Positions 25,088-32,747 of a stretch of 45,335 bases of DNA are shown here, one piece after another (positions within the stretch are counted from its first letter, which is position 1; every line of letters starts with the position of its first letter). The notes beneath the pieces were generated by a model. That model worked only from the letters and a program-made list of their open reading frames with translations, was not told the origin of the DNA and made no database searches. Source of the DNA: Actinomycetes bacterium (GTDB taxonomy: Bacteria > Actinomycetota > Actinomycetes > Actinomycetales > Cellulomonadaceae); contig JAJYSG010000011.1 in the NCBI GenBank assembly GCA_021793675.1, forward strand, positions 1-45,335, in the 5' to 3' direction. Made by a program: the position numbers and the translations under genes.

Positions 25088-25579
25088 TCAGAGACGCAGC
25101 AGCATGACGTCGGACGCTCCAGTGCGGCCGACGACGCTGAAGCCGGCCCGCCGGTAGAGGTTCCGGGCGCGGTTGCCGTCCTCGACGCTGAGCGAGACCG
25201 CCGCCAGGTGGCGGCTGCGGGCACCGGCGATCAGGTCGTCCAGCAGCGCGGTGCCGATGCCGCAGCCCCGCCACTCAGGCATGACGCCCAGCGACACCTC
25301 AGGGACGTCCTCGGCGACGAATCCGTAGCCCGGGTCGGTGGCTGGGAAGGCCCGGCACCAGGCGGCGCCCACCGTCGCGGCGCCGGTGACTGCCACGACG
25401 CCGAAGTCGTCGGGTTGGGGCCACCCGGTCACGTCGTGGGACAGCTGCGGGTCCCCGAGGATCGCCTGGAGCGGGAGGCGCACGCTGTCCCGCCAGTTCA
25501 CCGCCTGGAACAGCGCATCCGTCAGGGCCGGCAGGTCCTCCGCCGTCGCTTCGCGGAGCAGGGCCCGGTCGCGGTGCAT
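25088..25579 (-). CDS. GNAT family N-acetyltransferase
   Basis: A 163-aa single-domain acetyltransferase. The acetyl-CoA binding loop is in VSLGVMPEWRGCGIGTALLDDLI near residues 92-112, and the C-terminal AVSLSVEDGNRARNLYRRAGFSVVGRTG is the usual beta-bulge and last helix. Substrate unknown. The ATG at 25579 is supported by TACGGT 6 nt upstream on the minus strand; the frame stays open past this point into non-coding repeats and a gene remnant, so longer starts are not believable. It converges on the preceding gene, with stops about 20 nt apart. Confidence 0.85.
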   Translation of the reverse strand: MHRDRALLREATAEDLPALTDALFQAVNWRDSVRLPLQAILGDPQLSHDVTGWPQPDDFGVVAVTGAATVGAAWCRAFPATDPGYGFVAEDVPEVSLGVMPEWRGCGIGTALLDDLIAGARSRHLAAVSLSVEDGNRARNLYRRAGFSVVGRTGASDVMLLRL

Positions 25580-25585
25580 CGCCCG

Positions 25586-25591
25586 ACCGTA
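25586..25591 (-). promoter_or_regulatory. -10 element for the leaderless GNAT gene
   Basis: TACGGT on the minus strand, 6 nt before the ATG at 25579. Three 13-bp repeats begin 4 bp upstream and fill the -17 to -55 zone. Confidence 0.5.
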
Positions 25592-25594
25592 GCA

Positions 25595-25633
25595 ACCGCG
25601 CGCTGAGACCGAGCGCTGACACCGAGCGCTGAC
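25595..25633. repeat. Three tandem 13-bp repeats upstream of the GNAT promoter
   Basis: Units at 25595-25607, 25608-25620 and 25621-25633. The last two are identical (ACCGAGCGCTGAC) and the first differs at two positions. Each of those two contains the palindrome AGCGCT. Lying against the -10 box of the GNAT gene, they could be regulator binding sites or simple slippage products. Confidence 0.7.
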
Positions 25634-25659
25634 ACCGCGAGGCGGTGGTCGAGGCGTCG

Positions 25660-25973
25660 GGTGCGTCCCCGCTGGCCGGGAGTGGCCCGGTAGCGCGGGC
25701 GCAGCCAGGTGCTCGGTGGTGTGGTCCGGCTCGCAGCGGTCGGCGGGCACGGTGCAGCGCGGTCCGGCGCGGCCGTGCAGCCGATCCGTGAGCACCCGCG
25801 GCTTGGGGGTGTCGACGCGGCTGTGGCGGGACCGCGTCGGCGACCGCCGCCAGGGCGCGTCCGTCGCGCACGAGTCGATGGGCGGCCGGGCGGGACCAGC
25901 CCAACCGCATCGTCGGCTCGTCGCCCGCCACGCAGGTGCGGCTGGGTGCGGGGACTGCCAGTGGGGGGTTCAT
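25660..25973 (-). pseudogene. Remnant of a DUF222/HNH endonuclease (13E12-type) gene
   Basis: No intact gene lies between 25580 and 26230. On the minus strand one frame reads [13 protein letters not shown], then CTVPADRCEPDHTTEH near 25755-25712. This looks like the C-terminal HNH motif of actinobacterial DUF222 (13E12 repeat) proteins (C..PGC..PADRCDLDHT), with the PGC part lost. Upstream, in another frame, [20 protein letters not shown] near 25910 resembles a helix-rich DUF222 stretch. The pieces are out of frame and most of a 400-residue protein is missing. The identification rests on short motifs and may be wrong. Confidence 0.35.
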
Positions 25974-26218
25974 AGGAGCCAGGCGGGGCGCCAGGGGGCG
26001 AACAGGGTGCCGCGCTCGTTACCCGCAGTCCAGATGCGAACAGGAGTTCGACTCGGGGAGGAACCGCCGATGCGGAGGGCTGCGATGTCTCAGGACATGG
26101 GTGACACGGAGGGCACGGGAGCCAGGGCGCATCCCGAGGTCAGACGGTGGCCGCGGTCCGGCGCCGGTCGTCCGACGTTCGGCGCCGGAGCCCCGGCAGA
26201 GCCCGGCCACCGCTTCAC
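25974..26218. other. Gene-poor stretch before gatC
   Basis: No credible coding region. It holds a sequence at 26081-26107 (TGCGATGTCTCAGGAC and then ATGGGTGACAC) that resembles terminal repeats I associate with IS481-like elements, and a hairpin with TCCGGCGCC at 26157-26165 pairing with GGCGCCGGA at 26181-26189. GTTCGACTC at 26046-26054 recalls a tRNA T-loop but no acceptor or anticodon arm matches. Confidence 0.4.
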
Positions 26219-26224
26219 TAGACT
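26219..26224 (+). promoter_or_regulatory. -10 element for leaderless gatC
   Basis: TAGACT followed by 6 nt and the gatC ATG; identical hexamer to the one before iscS. No Shine-Dalgarno sequence precedes gatC. Confidence 0.6.
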
Positions 26225-26230
26225 CGCCCC

Positions 26231-26530
26231 ATGTCCACCCCCTGGCGCGACGAGGTCGCACGTGTGGCAGGCCTGGCCCGGATCGAGCTGAAGCCCGACG
26301 AGCTCGACCGGCTCGCCGGCGAGCTGGAGGTCATCGTCCAGTCCGTCGCACGCGTGAGCGAGGTCGCCACGCCCGACGTCCCGGCGACCAGCCATCCGCT
26401 GCCGCTGACCAACGTGTTCCGGGCCGACGAGCCCGAGGCACCGCTGGACCGCGACGAGGTGCTCGCGATGGCGCCGGCCCACGGGGACGGCAAGTTCCTC
26501 GTCCCGCAGATCCTCGGGGAGGACGCATGA
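26231..26530 (+). CDS. gatC: Asp-tRNA(Asn)/Glu-tRNA(Gln) amidotransferase subunit C
   Basis: Small structural subunit of the GatCAB transamidosome (EC 6.3.5.-), which wraps GatA and stabilises the complex that converts misacylated Glu-tRNA(Gln) or Asp-tRNA(Asn). The 99-aa length is typical. The N-terminal helices read [31 protein letters not shown] and the C-terminus has the conserved [12 protein letters not shown] and FLVPQILGE. Its stop overlaps the gatA start (ATGA at 26527-26530). Confidence 0.96.
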   Translation: MSTPWRDEVARVAGLARIELKPDELDRLAGELEVIVQSVARVSEVATPDVPATSHPLPLTNVFRADEPEAPLDRDEVLAMAPAHGDGKFLVPQILGEDA

Positions 26531-28041
26531 GCGACCTGACGCGGCTGAGCGCGGCCGAGCTGGCCGGCGCGCTGACGAGCGGCGAGGTGTCGTCGGTCGA
26601 GGCCACCCAGGCGCACCTGGACCGGATCGCCGCGGTGGACGGCCCGGTCCACGCGTTCCTCCACGTCTCCTCCGACGAGGCGCTGGCGACCGCCCGCGGT
26701 GTCGACGAGGCCCGCGCCAAGGGCGAGCCGCTGCACCCGCTGGCAGGCGTGCCGATCGCCGTCAAGGACGTCGTCGTGACCCGCGGCCTGCCGACCACGG
26801 CCGGCAGCCGCATCCTCGAGGGCTGGATCCCGCCCTACGACGCGACGCTGGTCACCAAGATCAAGGCGGCCCGGCTGCCGATCCTGGGCAAGACGAACAT
26901 GGACGAGTTCGCCATGGGCAGCTCGACCGAGCACAGCGGCTACGGCAACACGCACAACCCCTGGGACCTCGAGCGCATCCCCGGCGGCTCGGGCGGTGGC
27001 AGCGCGGCCGCGGTGGCGGCCTACGAGGCGCCGCTCGCCATCGGCACCGACACCGGCGGCTCGATCCGCCAGCCGGCCGCCGTCACCGGCACCGTGGGCG
27101 TCAAGCCCACCTACGGCAGCGTCAGCCGCTACGGGCTCATCGCGTTGGCGAGCAGCCTCGACCAGGCCGGCCCGGTGACCCGCACGGTGCTCGACGCCGC
27201 GTTGCTCCACGAGCTCATCGCAGGCCACGACCCGCACGACTCGACGTCGCTCACCGACCCGGTGGGCGACTTCGCGGCGCAGGCCCGACGAGGCCTGTCC
27301 GGTGACGTGCAGGGCGTCCGGGTCGGCGTCGTCAGGGAGCTCAGCGGCGAGGGCTACCAGCCGGGCGTGCTCGCGCGGTTCGAGGAGTCGCTCGACCTGC
27401 TCCGGCAGGCCGGCGCCGAGGTCGTCGAGGTCTCCTGCCCGCACTTCGAGTACGCGCTCGCGGCGTACTACCTCATCCTGCCGGCCGAGGCGAGCAGCAA
27501 CCTCGCCAAGTTCGACGGCATGCGTTACGGCCTGCGGGTCGAGCCCGACGAGGGCCCCGTCACGGCGGAACGCGTCATGGCGGCCACGCGCGGCCAGGGC
27601 TTCGGCGACGAGGTCAAGCGCCGCATCATCCTCGGCACCTACGCCTTGTCGGCGGGGTACTACGACGCCTACTACGGCAGCGCCCAGAAGGTCCGCACGC
27701 TCATCCAGCGCGACTTCGCGGCGGCCTTCGAGAAGGCGGACGTCCTGGTCTCGCCGACGGCGCCGACCACGGCGTTCAAGCTCGGCGAGAAGCTCGACGA
27801 CCCGCTGGCGATGTACCTCAACGACGTCGCGACGATCCCGGTCAACCTGGCGGGCGTGCCGGGCATGTCGGTGCCGTCGGGGCTGTCCGACGACGGCCTG
27901 CCCGCCGGCTTCCAGGTCATCGCGCCGGCGCGCGAGGACGCCCGGCTGTACCGCGTCGCGGGCGCCGTCGAGGCGCTGCTGCAGGCCCGCTGGGGCGGCC
28001 CGATCCTCGCGCACGCGCCGGAGCTGGAGGTTTCCAAGTGA
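26527..28041 (+). CDS. gatA: Asp-tRNA(Asn)/Glu-tRNA(Gln) amidotransferase subunit A
   Basis: Glutaminase subunit that releases ammonia for the GatB site. The 504-aa amidase-signature protein has the catalytic triad Lys80 (IAVKDVV), cis-Ser159 ([13 protein letters not shown]) and nucleophile Ser179 ([12 protein letters not shown]). Further family segments are [29 protein letters not shown] and [12 protein letters not shown]. Both ends overlap neighbours: ATGA with gatC and GTGA with gatB. The gatCAB order here is uninterrupted, whereas M. tuberculosis, as I recall it, has pfkA between gatA and gatB. Confidence 0.97.
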   Translation: MSDLTRLSAAELAGALTSGEVSSVEATQAHLDRIAAVDGPVHAFLHVSSDEALATARGVDEARAKGEPLHPLAGVPIAVKDVVVTRGLPTTAGSRILEGWIPPYDATLVTKIKAARLPILGKTNMDEFAMGSSTEHSGYGNTHNPWDLERIPGGSGGGSAAAVAAYEAPLAIGTDTGGSIRQPAAVTGTVGVKPTYGSVSRYGLIALASSLDQAGPVTRTVLDAALLHELIAGHDPHDSTSLTDPVGDFAAQARRGLSGDVQGVRVGVVRELSGEGYQPGVLARFEESLDLLRQAGAEVVEVSCPHFEYALAAYYLILPAEASSNLAKFDGMRYGLRVEPDEGPVTAERVMAATRGQGFGDEVKRRIILGTYALSAGYYDAYYGSAQKVRTLIQRDFAAAFEKADVLVSPTAPTTAFKLGEKLDDPLAMYLNDVATIPVNLAGVPGMSVPSGLSDDGLPAGFQVIAPAREDARLYRVAGAVEALLQARWGGPILAHAPELEVSK

Positions 28042-29537
28042 GCGACACCCTGGTGCCCTACGACGACGCCGTGGACCGCTACGACCCGGTCTTCGGCATC
28101 GAGGTCCACGTCGAGCTCGGGACGCGCACCAAGATGTTCGACGGCGCCGAGCAGTACTTCGGCGCCGACCCGAACACCCAGATCACGCCCGTGAGCCTGG
28201 GCCTGCCGGGCGCGCTGCCCGCCGTCAACGGCACCGCGGTGGAGTACGCGATCCGCATCGGCCTGGCGCTGAACTGCGGCATCGCGGAGTCGTGCCGGTT
28301 CGCCCGGAAGAACTACTTCTACCCGGACGTCCCCAAGAACTTCCAGACGAGCCAGTACGACGAGCCGATCGCCCACGACGGCTGGGTCGACGTGGAGCTC
28401 GAGGACGGCGCCGTGTTCCGCGTCGAGATCGAGCGCGCGCACATGGAGGAGGACGCCGGCAAGAACACGCACGTCGGCGGCGCCGCCGGACGCATCCAGG
28501 GCGCGACCTACTCGCTGGTGGACTACAACCGCGCCGGCGTGCCGCTCGTCGAGATCGTCACCAAGCCGGTGACCGGGGCCGGCGAACGCGCTCCCGAGCT
28601 CGCCCGTGCCTATGTCCAGACGTTGCGTGACATGTTCCGCGCCCTCGGCGTCTCCGAGGCCCGCATGGAGCGCGGCAACGTGCGTGCGGACGTCAACGTG
28701 TCGCTGCGGCCCTCGTCGGACAGCCCGCTGGGCACGCGGACGGAGACGAAGAACGTCAACTCCTTCCGTTCGGTCGAGCGTGCGGTGCGCTACGAGATCT
28801 CCCGCCAGGCGGCGCTGCTGGACGCCGGGCAGCCCGTGGTCCAGGAGACCCGGCACTGGCACGAGGACACCGGCCACACGACGAGCGGGCGCATCAAGTC
28901 CGACGCCGAGGACTACCGCTACTTCCCGGAGCCTGACCTCGTGCCGATCGTCCCCGACCGCGCCTGGGTCGAGGAGATCCGCGCCCACCTGCCCGAGCTG
29001 CCCGCGGCTCGTCGCCGGCGCCTGCAGGCCGACTGGGGCTACGCCGACGCCGAGATGCGGGACGTCGTCAACGCCGGGGCGGTCGAGCTCATCGAGGCGA
29101 CCGTCGAGGCCGGTGCTGGGCCCGCGGCGGCCCGCAAGTGGTGGATGGGCGAGCTCGCCCGCACCGCCAAGGAGCAGGGCGTCGACCTCGAGGTGCTCCC
29201 GGTGACCCCGCGCCAGATCGGTGCCCTGCAGCGCCTGGTCGACTCCGGCCGGCTGACGGACAAGCTCGCCCGGCAGGTGCTCGAGGGCGTGCTGGCCGGC
29301 GAGGGCGAGCCCGAGGAGGTCGTCGTGGCGCGGGGCCTCGAGGTGGTGTCCGACGACGGTCCGTTGCTGGCCGCGATCGACCAGGCGCTCGCCGCGCAGC
29401 CGGACGTCGTCGCCAAGATCCAGGGCGGCAACCTCGGCCCGGTCGGCGCCATCATCGGCGCCGTGATGAAGGCCACCCGCGGCCAGGCCGACGCGGCCCG
29501 GGTCCGTGAGCTCGTGCTGGAGCGTGTGCAGTCCTGA
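28038..29537 (+). CDS. gatB: Asp-tRNA(Asn)/Glu-tRNA(Gln) amidotransferase subunit B
   Basis: Kinase/amidotransferase subunit that activates and amidates the tRNA-bound acid. The 499-aa product has [35 protein letters not shown] and [13 protein letters not shown] in the catalytic cradle, then [14 protein letters not shown] and the segment [17 protein letters not shown]-terminal YqeY/tail domain ends with [22 protein letters not shown]. The GTG at 28038 overlaps the gatA stop. Presence of gatCAB implies indirect synthesis of Gln-tRNA and perhaps Asn-tRNA. Confidence 0.97.
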   Translation: MSDTLVPYDDAVDRYDPVFGIEVHVELGTRTKMFDGAEQYFGADPNTQITPVSLGLPGALPAVNGTAVEYAIRIGLALNCGIAESCRFARKNYFYPDVPKNFQTSQYDEPIAHDGWVDVELEDGAVFRVEIERAHMEEDAGKNTHVGGAAGRIQGATYSLVDYNRAGVPLVEIVTKPVTGAGERAPELARAYVQTLRDMFRALGVSEARMERGNVRADVNVSLRPSSDSPLGTRTETKNVNSFRSVERAVRYEISRQAALLDAGQPVVQETRHWHEDTGHTTSGRIKSDAEDYRYFPEPDLVPIVPDRAWVEEIRAHLPELPAARRRRLQADWGYADAEMRDVVNAGAVELIEATVEAGAGPAAARKWWMGELARTAKEQGVDLEVLPVTPRQIGALQRLVDSGRLTDKLARQVLEGVLAGEGEPEEVVVARGLEVVSDDGPLLAAIDQALAAQPDVVAKIQGGNLGPVGAIIGAVMKATRGQADAARVRELVLERVQS

Positions 29538-29572
29538 CTCGTGCCGGCAACCTGCAGGTCACACGCCGCCCG

Positions 29573-29578
29573 TAGCAT
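29573..29578 (+). promoter_or_regulatory. -10 element upstream of the 29620 GNAT gene
   Basis: TAGCAT lies 41 nt before the ATG, giving a leader of about 35 nt that includes the ribosome site GGAGGTG (29608-29614). This gene uses an ordinary leader, unlike many neighbours. Confidence 0.4.
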
Positions 29579-29619
29579 CGCGGCGGCTGGCCGCGGGTGC
29601 CGGCCCCGGAGGTGCTCAG

Positions 29620-30186
29620 ATGGACAAGCCCACCCTGCAGGGCGAGATGCTCGTGCTGCGGCCGTTGCGCGCGGGGGACTCGGACGGCATGTGGGAGGTG
29701 GTCAGCGACGCCGAGGCGCGCCGGATCACCGGCATGTCGCGCGAGTGGACGCGGGCGGACGTCGACCGGTGGGTCGCGACGGTCGGGGCGGCCGACGACC
29801 GCATCGACCTCGCGGTGACCGCGAACGGCTCGGACGAGTACCTGGGCGAGATCGTGCTCGAGGCGATCGACACGTGCGTGGGCTCCGCGAGCCTGCGGCT
29901 GACGATGCGCCCGGCCTACCGCGGCCGCGGCTACGGCACCGAGGCGATCCTCCTGGTGCTGGGGATGGCCTTCGACGGGCTCGGGCTGCATCGCGTGGGC
30001 GCCGCCGTCCCGGCGATCAACGCGCGGGCCAAGTCGCTGTACGAGAACCTCGGGTTCCGCGTCGAGGGCCGGTTGCGCGACGCCTTCCGGGACGGCGACG
30101 GCTGGACGGACGGGCTGGTCATGGGGCTGCTCGACGACGAGTACCGTGCCTCCCAGCTGCCGGCCGGCACGCCTGAGGGGGCGTGA
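29620..30186 (+). CDS. GNAT acetyltransferase, RimJ/RimL type
   Basis: A 188-aa protein of the GNAT subgroup that includes ribosomal-protein N-acetyltransferases. It opens with LQGEMLVLRPLRAGD and has the acetyl-CoA loop RPAYRGRGYGTEAI near residues 101-114. Then come GLHRVGAAVPAINARAKSLYENLGFRVEGRLRDAF and a YRDGDGW-like segment, the usual order in RimJ/RimL relatives. The target is unknown. GGAGGTG 5-6 nt before the ATG fixes the start. The next gene starts 4 nt after its stop, so they are co-transcribed. Confidence 0.85.
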   Translation: MDKPTLQGEMLVLRPLRAGDSDGMWEVVSDAEARRITGMSREWTRADVDRWVATVGAADDRIDLAVTANGSDEYLGEIVLEAIDTCVGSASLRLTMRPAYRGRGYGTEAILLVLGMAFDGLGLHRVGAAVPAINARAKSLYENLGFRVEGRLRDAFRDGDGWTDGLVMGLLDDEYRASQLPAGTPEGA

Positions 30187-30190
30187 ACGC

Positions 30191-31120
30191 TTGCTCACCG
30201 TCACCGTCCCCACGCCGGACCTGATCGACCGGCTCGCCGACCTCGCCGACCGGGTGCGGCTCATCACGTGGGACCTCGGGGCGCCGTTGCCCGACGAGGT
30301 GGCTGCGCAGGTCGAGATGGTCGTCATCCCGCACTACTTCGTGCGTCCCGGCGGCTTCGACGTGCTGCGGACGCTGCCCGCCCTGCGGCTGGTCCAGCTG
30401 CCGAGCGCGGGCTTCGAGCACGCGGTGCCGCACGTGCCGGCCGGCGTGACCGTGTGCAACGGGCGGGGCGTGCACAGCACGGGCACCGCCGAGCTGGCGG
30501 TCGCGCTCGTCCTGGCGATGCAGCGGGGCCTGGTCGGCTCCGTCCTCGCGATGGGCGAGGGCCGGTGGCACAACCCGTTCGGCCCGTCGCTGGCCGACCG
30601 GCGCGTGCTCGTCGTCGGCGCCGGCTCGGTGGCGGACGCGGTCGTCGCGCGGCTGCGGCCGTTCGAGGTGGCGATCACGCGCGTCGCGCGCACCGCCCGC
30701 GACACGGCCGACGGCCACGTCCACGGGGTCGACGAGCTGCCCGGGCTGGTGCCGGACGCCGACGTCGTCGTGCTCACCGTGCCGCTCGACGCGAGCACCC
30801 ACCACCTGGTCGACGCCGACCTGCTGGCGCGCATGGCGGACGGCACCCTGCTGGTCAACGTGGCCCGCGGCAAGGTGGTCGACACCGACGCCCTGCTGGC
30901 GGAGCTGCGGGCGGGACGGCTGCGCGCCGCCCTCGACGTCACGGACCCCGAGCCGCTGCCCCCGGAGCACCCGCTCTGGCGGGCGCCGAACGTGCTGATC
31001 ACAGCCCACCAGGGCGGCAACACCGACGCGACGTTCCCGCGGGTGGCCGCGCTCGTCCGGCGCCAGCTGGAGGCGCTGCTCGCCGGGGGCGTGCCGATCA
31101 ACGTCGTCGCGCGGACGTAG
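30191..31120 (+). CDS. D-isomer-specific 2-hydroxyacid dehydrogenase family protein
   Basis: A 309-aa NAD(P)-dependent dehydrogenase of the phosphoglycerate/glyoxylate reductase superfamily; the substrate cannot be named. The nucleotide motif is VVGAGSVADA at 141-150, with Ala in place of the last canonical Gly. Catalytic Arg226 is in NVARGKVVDTDAL, Glu254 in VTDPEPLPPEHPLW and His273 in LITAHQGG. I chose the TTG at 30191: it follows a GAGGGGG ribosome site (30175-30181) by 9 nt and gives an N-terminus that aligns with the family. A GTG at 30146 would overlap the upstream gene by 41 nt. It converges on tetR with a 6-nt gap. Confidence 0.88.
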   Translation: MLTVTVPTPDLIDRLADLADRVRLITWDLGAPLPDEVAAQVEMVVIPHYFVRPGGFDVLRTLPALRLVQLPSAGFEHAVPHVPAGVTVCNGRGVHSTGTAELAVALVLAMQRGLVGSVLAMGEGRWHNPFGPSLADRRVLVVGAGSVADAVVARLRPFEVAITRVARTARDTADGHVHGVDELPGLVPDADVVVLTVPLDASTHHLVDADLLARMADGTLLVNVARGKVVDTDALLAELRAGRLRAALDVTDPEPLPPEHPLWRAPNVLITAHQGGNTDATFPRVAALVRRQLEALLAGGVPINVVART

Positions 31121-31126
31121 CGGCGC

Positions 31127-31696
31127 CTAGCCGGCGGCCGCGAAGCGGCGCACCTCCGCGAGCACGCCGGCCGCGATCTGCGCCAGCGTGCGATCCTCGC
31201 CAGGGCGGATCCACTGCTGGAACGCGAGGCTGAACACCGTGGCGGCGGTCTCGGCCGCCACGCTGGCGGCCGGGTCGGCGGTGCCGCGCGCGAGCATCGC
31301 CGCGTGCATGGCCGCGGCCAGGGCGGCCCGCTTGTGGCGCTCGCGCTCCTGCAGCGCCGGGTTGGCCTCGATCACCGCCTGGCGGGCGCGGGCGAAGGCG
31401 CGCCGCTCGTCGTCGAAGAACCTGCCCGCGGAGCGCAGGGCCGAGGCGACGACCTCGAACGGCGGCGCGCCGGGCGGCGCCGCCTCCACCCCGTCGAGGA
31501 ACGCCTGCGTGAAGCTCTGCTGGCCGTCGAACAGCACCTCGCGCTTGTCGGCGAAGTGGCGGAAGAACGTCCGCTCGGTCAGACCGACGGACCGGGCGAT
31601 CTCCGCGGCGGTCGTCTGCTCGAAGCCCTGGGCGCTGAACAGCTCGAGCGCGGCCCGGGCCAGCCGCTCCCGCGTCCCCGGTTGCCATCGCGCCAT
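31127..31696 (-). CDS. TetR family transcriptional regulator
   Basis: A 189-aa regulator with the TetR helix-turn-helix at about 29-48 ([20 protein letters not shown]) preceded by [20 protein letters not shown]. The C-terminal ligand domain is unassigned. The ATG at 31696 is chosen because TACACT lies 7 nt upstream, a leaderless layout. It is divergent from the SDR gene at 31780; the shared 83-bp region carries repeated AGTGATGAC motifs, so it probably represses that gene and itself. Confidence 0.9.
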   Translation of the reverse strand: MARWQPGTRERLARAALELFSAQGFEQTTAAEIARSVGLTERTFFRHFADKREVLFDGQQSFTQAFLDGVEAAPPGAPPFEVVASALRSAGRFFDDERRAFARARQAVIEANPALQERERHKRAALAAAMHAAMLARGTADPAASVAAETAATVFSLAFQQWIRPGEDRTLAQIAAGVLAEVRRFAAAG

Positions 31697-31703
31697 GGCC
31701 ACG

Positions 31704-31750
31704 AGTGTAGTGATGACAGCGGCTGACGTCCGACGTACAGTGATGACTGT
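31704..31750. promoter_or_regulatory. tetR -10 element and candidate TetR operators
   Basis: The minus-strand TACACT (31709-31704) is the likely tetR -10 box. AGTGATGAC occurs at 31709-31717 and again at 31739-31747, 30 bp apart, about three helical turns. The second copy sits in a palindrome with arms ACAGT/ACTGT (31737-31750). The first copy overlaps the tetR -10 box. Assignment as operators is inference. Confidence 0.5.
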
Positions 31751-31779
31751 TACTGACATCAGAACCGAAGGAGATCGTC

Positions 31780-32676
31780 ATGCGCGTCTTCGTCACCGGA
31801 GCGACGGGGTGGATCGGGTCCGCCGCCGTCGACGAGCTGCTCGCCGCCGGCCACGACGTCACGGGCCTCGCCCGTTCCGACGCCTCCGTCGCCGCACTCG
31901 AGGCGAAGGGGGCCACGGCGCGCCGCGGCGACGTCGACGACCTCGACGCCCTGCGCGCGGGCGCCGCCGCCGCCGACGCGGTGCTCCACCTGGCCTACAA
32001 GCACGACTGGAGCGACGTCGCCGCCTCGATGGCCAGCGAGAGGGCGGCGGTGCAGACCCTCGGCGACGCGCTCGCCGGCACCGGCCACCCCTTCCTCTTC
32101 GCCTCCGGCGTGGCGGCCCTCAACCCGGGCCGGCCCGCGACCGAGGCCGACCCGTCGCCGTACCACGGCCCGGACTCGCCGCGCGGGGGTGCCGAGAACC
32201 TCGCGCTCGACCTCGTCGACCAGGGCGTGCGCAGCGTCGCGCTGCGGTTCTCCCCGACCGTGCACGGCGCGCGCGACCACGGCTTTATCGCGCGGATCGT
32301 CGCGATCGCCCGGGAGAAGGGCGTCTCCGGGTACCCCGGGGACGGCGCCAACCACTGGGCGGCGGTCCACCGCTCCGACGCCGCACGCCTCGTCGCGCTC
32401 GCGCTGGCCGAGGCGCCGGCCGGGGCGCGCGTGCATGCGGTGGGCGAGGAGGCGGTGCCGGTCCGGGCGATCGCCGAGGCGATCGGGGACGCGCTGCGGC
32501 TGCCCGTCACGTCGATCGCGCCCGACGACGTCGCGGCCCACTTCGGCTGGATCGGCACCTTCTTCGGCATGGAGATGTCGGCGACGAGCACGGCCACGCG
32601 CGAGCTGCTCGGCTGGACCCCGACCGGCCCGACCCTGCTGGAGGACATTGCCGCGGGGGCCTACGCCGTGGCGTGA
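31780..32676 (+). CDS. NAD(P)-binding SDR/epimerase-like protein (atypical)
   Basis: A 298-aa Rossmann protein of the extended or atypical SDR type, often annotated NAD-dependent epimerase/dehydratase. The nucleotide motif is [17 protein letters not shown] (5-21). The middle reads [11 protein letters not shown], but where the catalytic Y-x-x-x-K would be the sequence gives [14 protein letters not shown], so the Tyr/Lys pair is absent. [20 protein letters not shown] near 186 is typical of this subgroup. An AAGGAGA ribosome site precedes the ATG at 31780. Control by the divergent TetR regulator is likely; the substrate is unknown. Confidence 0.85.
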   Translation: MRVFVTGATGWIGSAAVDELLAAGHDVTGLARSDASVAALEAKGATARRGDVDDLDALRAGAAAADAVLHLAYKHDWSDVAASMASERAAVQTLGDALAGTGHPFLFASGVAALNPGRPATEADPSPYHGPDSPRGGAENLALDLVDQGVRSVALRFSPTVHGARDHGFIARIVAIAREKGVSGYPGDGANHWAAVHRSDAARLVALALAEAPAGARVHAVGEEAVPVRAIAEAIGDALRLPVTSIAPDDVAAHFGWIGTFFGMEMSATSTATRELLGWTPTGPTLLEDIAAGAYAVA

Positions 32677-32733
32677 CGACGCCGGCCGCGGGTCGAGGCG
32701 CGGACATCCACCGCTCTCCGGCTGAGACGGACG

Positions 32734-32739
32734 TACCGT
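32734..32739 (+). promoter_or_regulatory. -10 element for ilvD
   Basis: TACCGT followed by 8 nt and the ilvD ATG at 32748. No Shine-Dalgarno sequence is present, so a leaderless or nearly leaderless mRNA is likely. Confidence 0.5.
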
Positions 32740-32747
32740 GGGATGCC

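Noticed and set aside
26041..26070. tRNA gene suggested by GTTCGACTC
   Set aside because: The T-stem does not pair, no matching acceptor strand occurs 65-75 nt upstream, and no anticodon or D arm can be drawn.
30146..30190. GTG start at 30146 for the 2-hydroxyacid dehydrogenase
   Set aside because: It would overlap the upstream GNAT gene by 41 nt and add residues without family similarity. The TTG at 30191 has a well-placed GAGGGGG site.
31188..32747. Plus-strand extension of ilvD back through the SDR and tetR region (1140-codon frame)
   Set aside because: The upstream part is an out-of-frame reading of tetR and the SDR gene. IlvD family similarity begins at the ATG at 32748, which has a -10 box just upstream.
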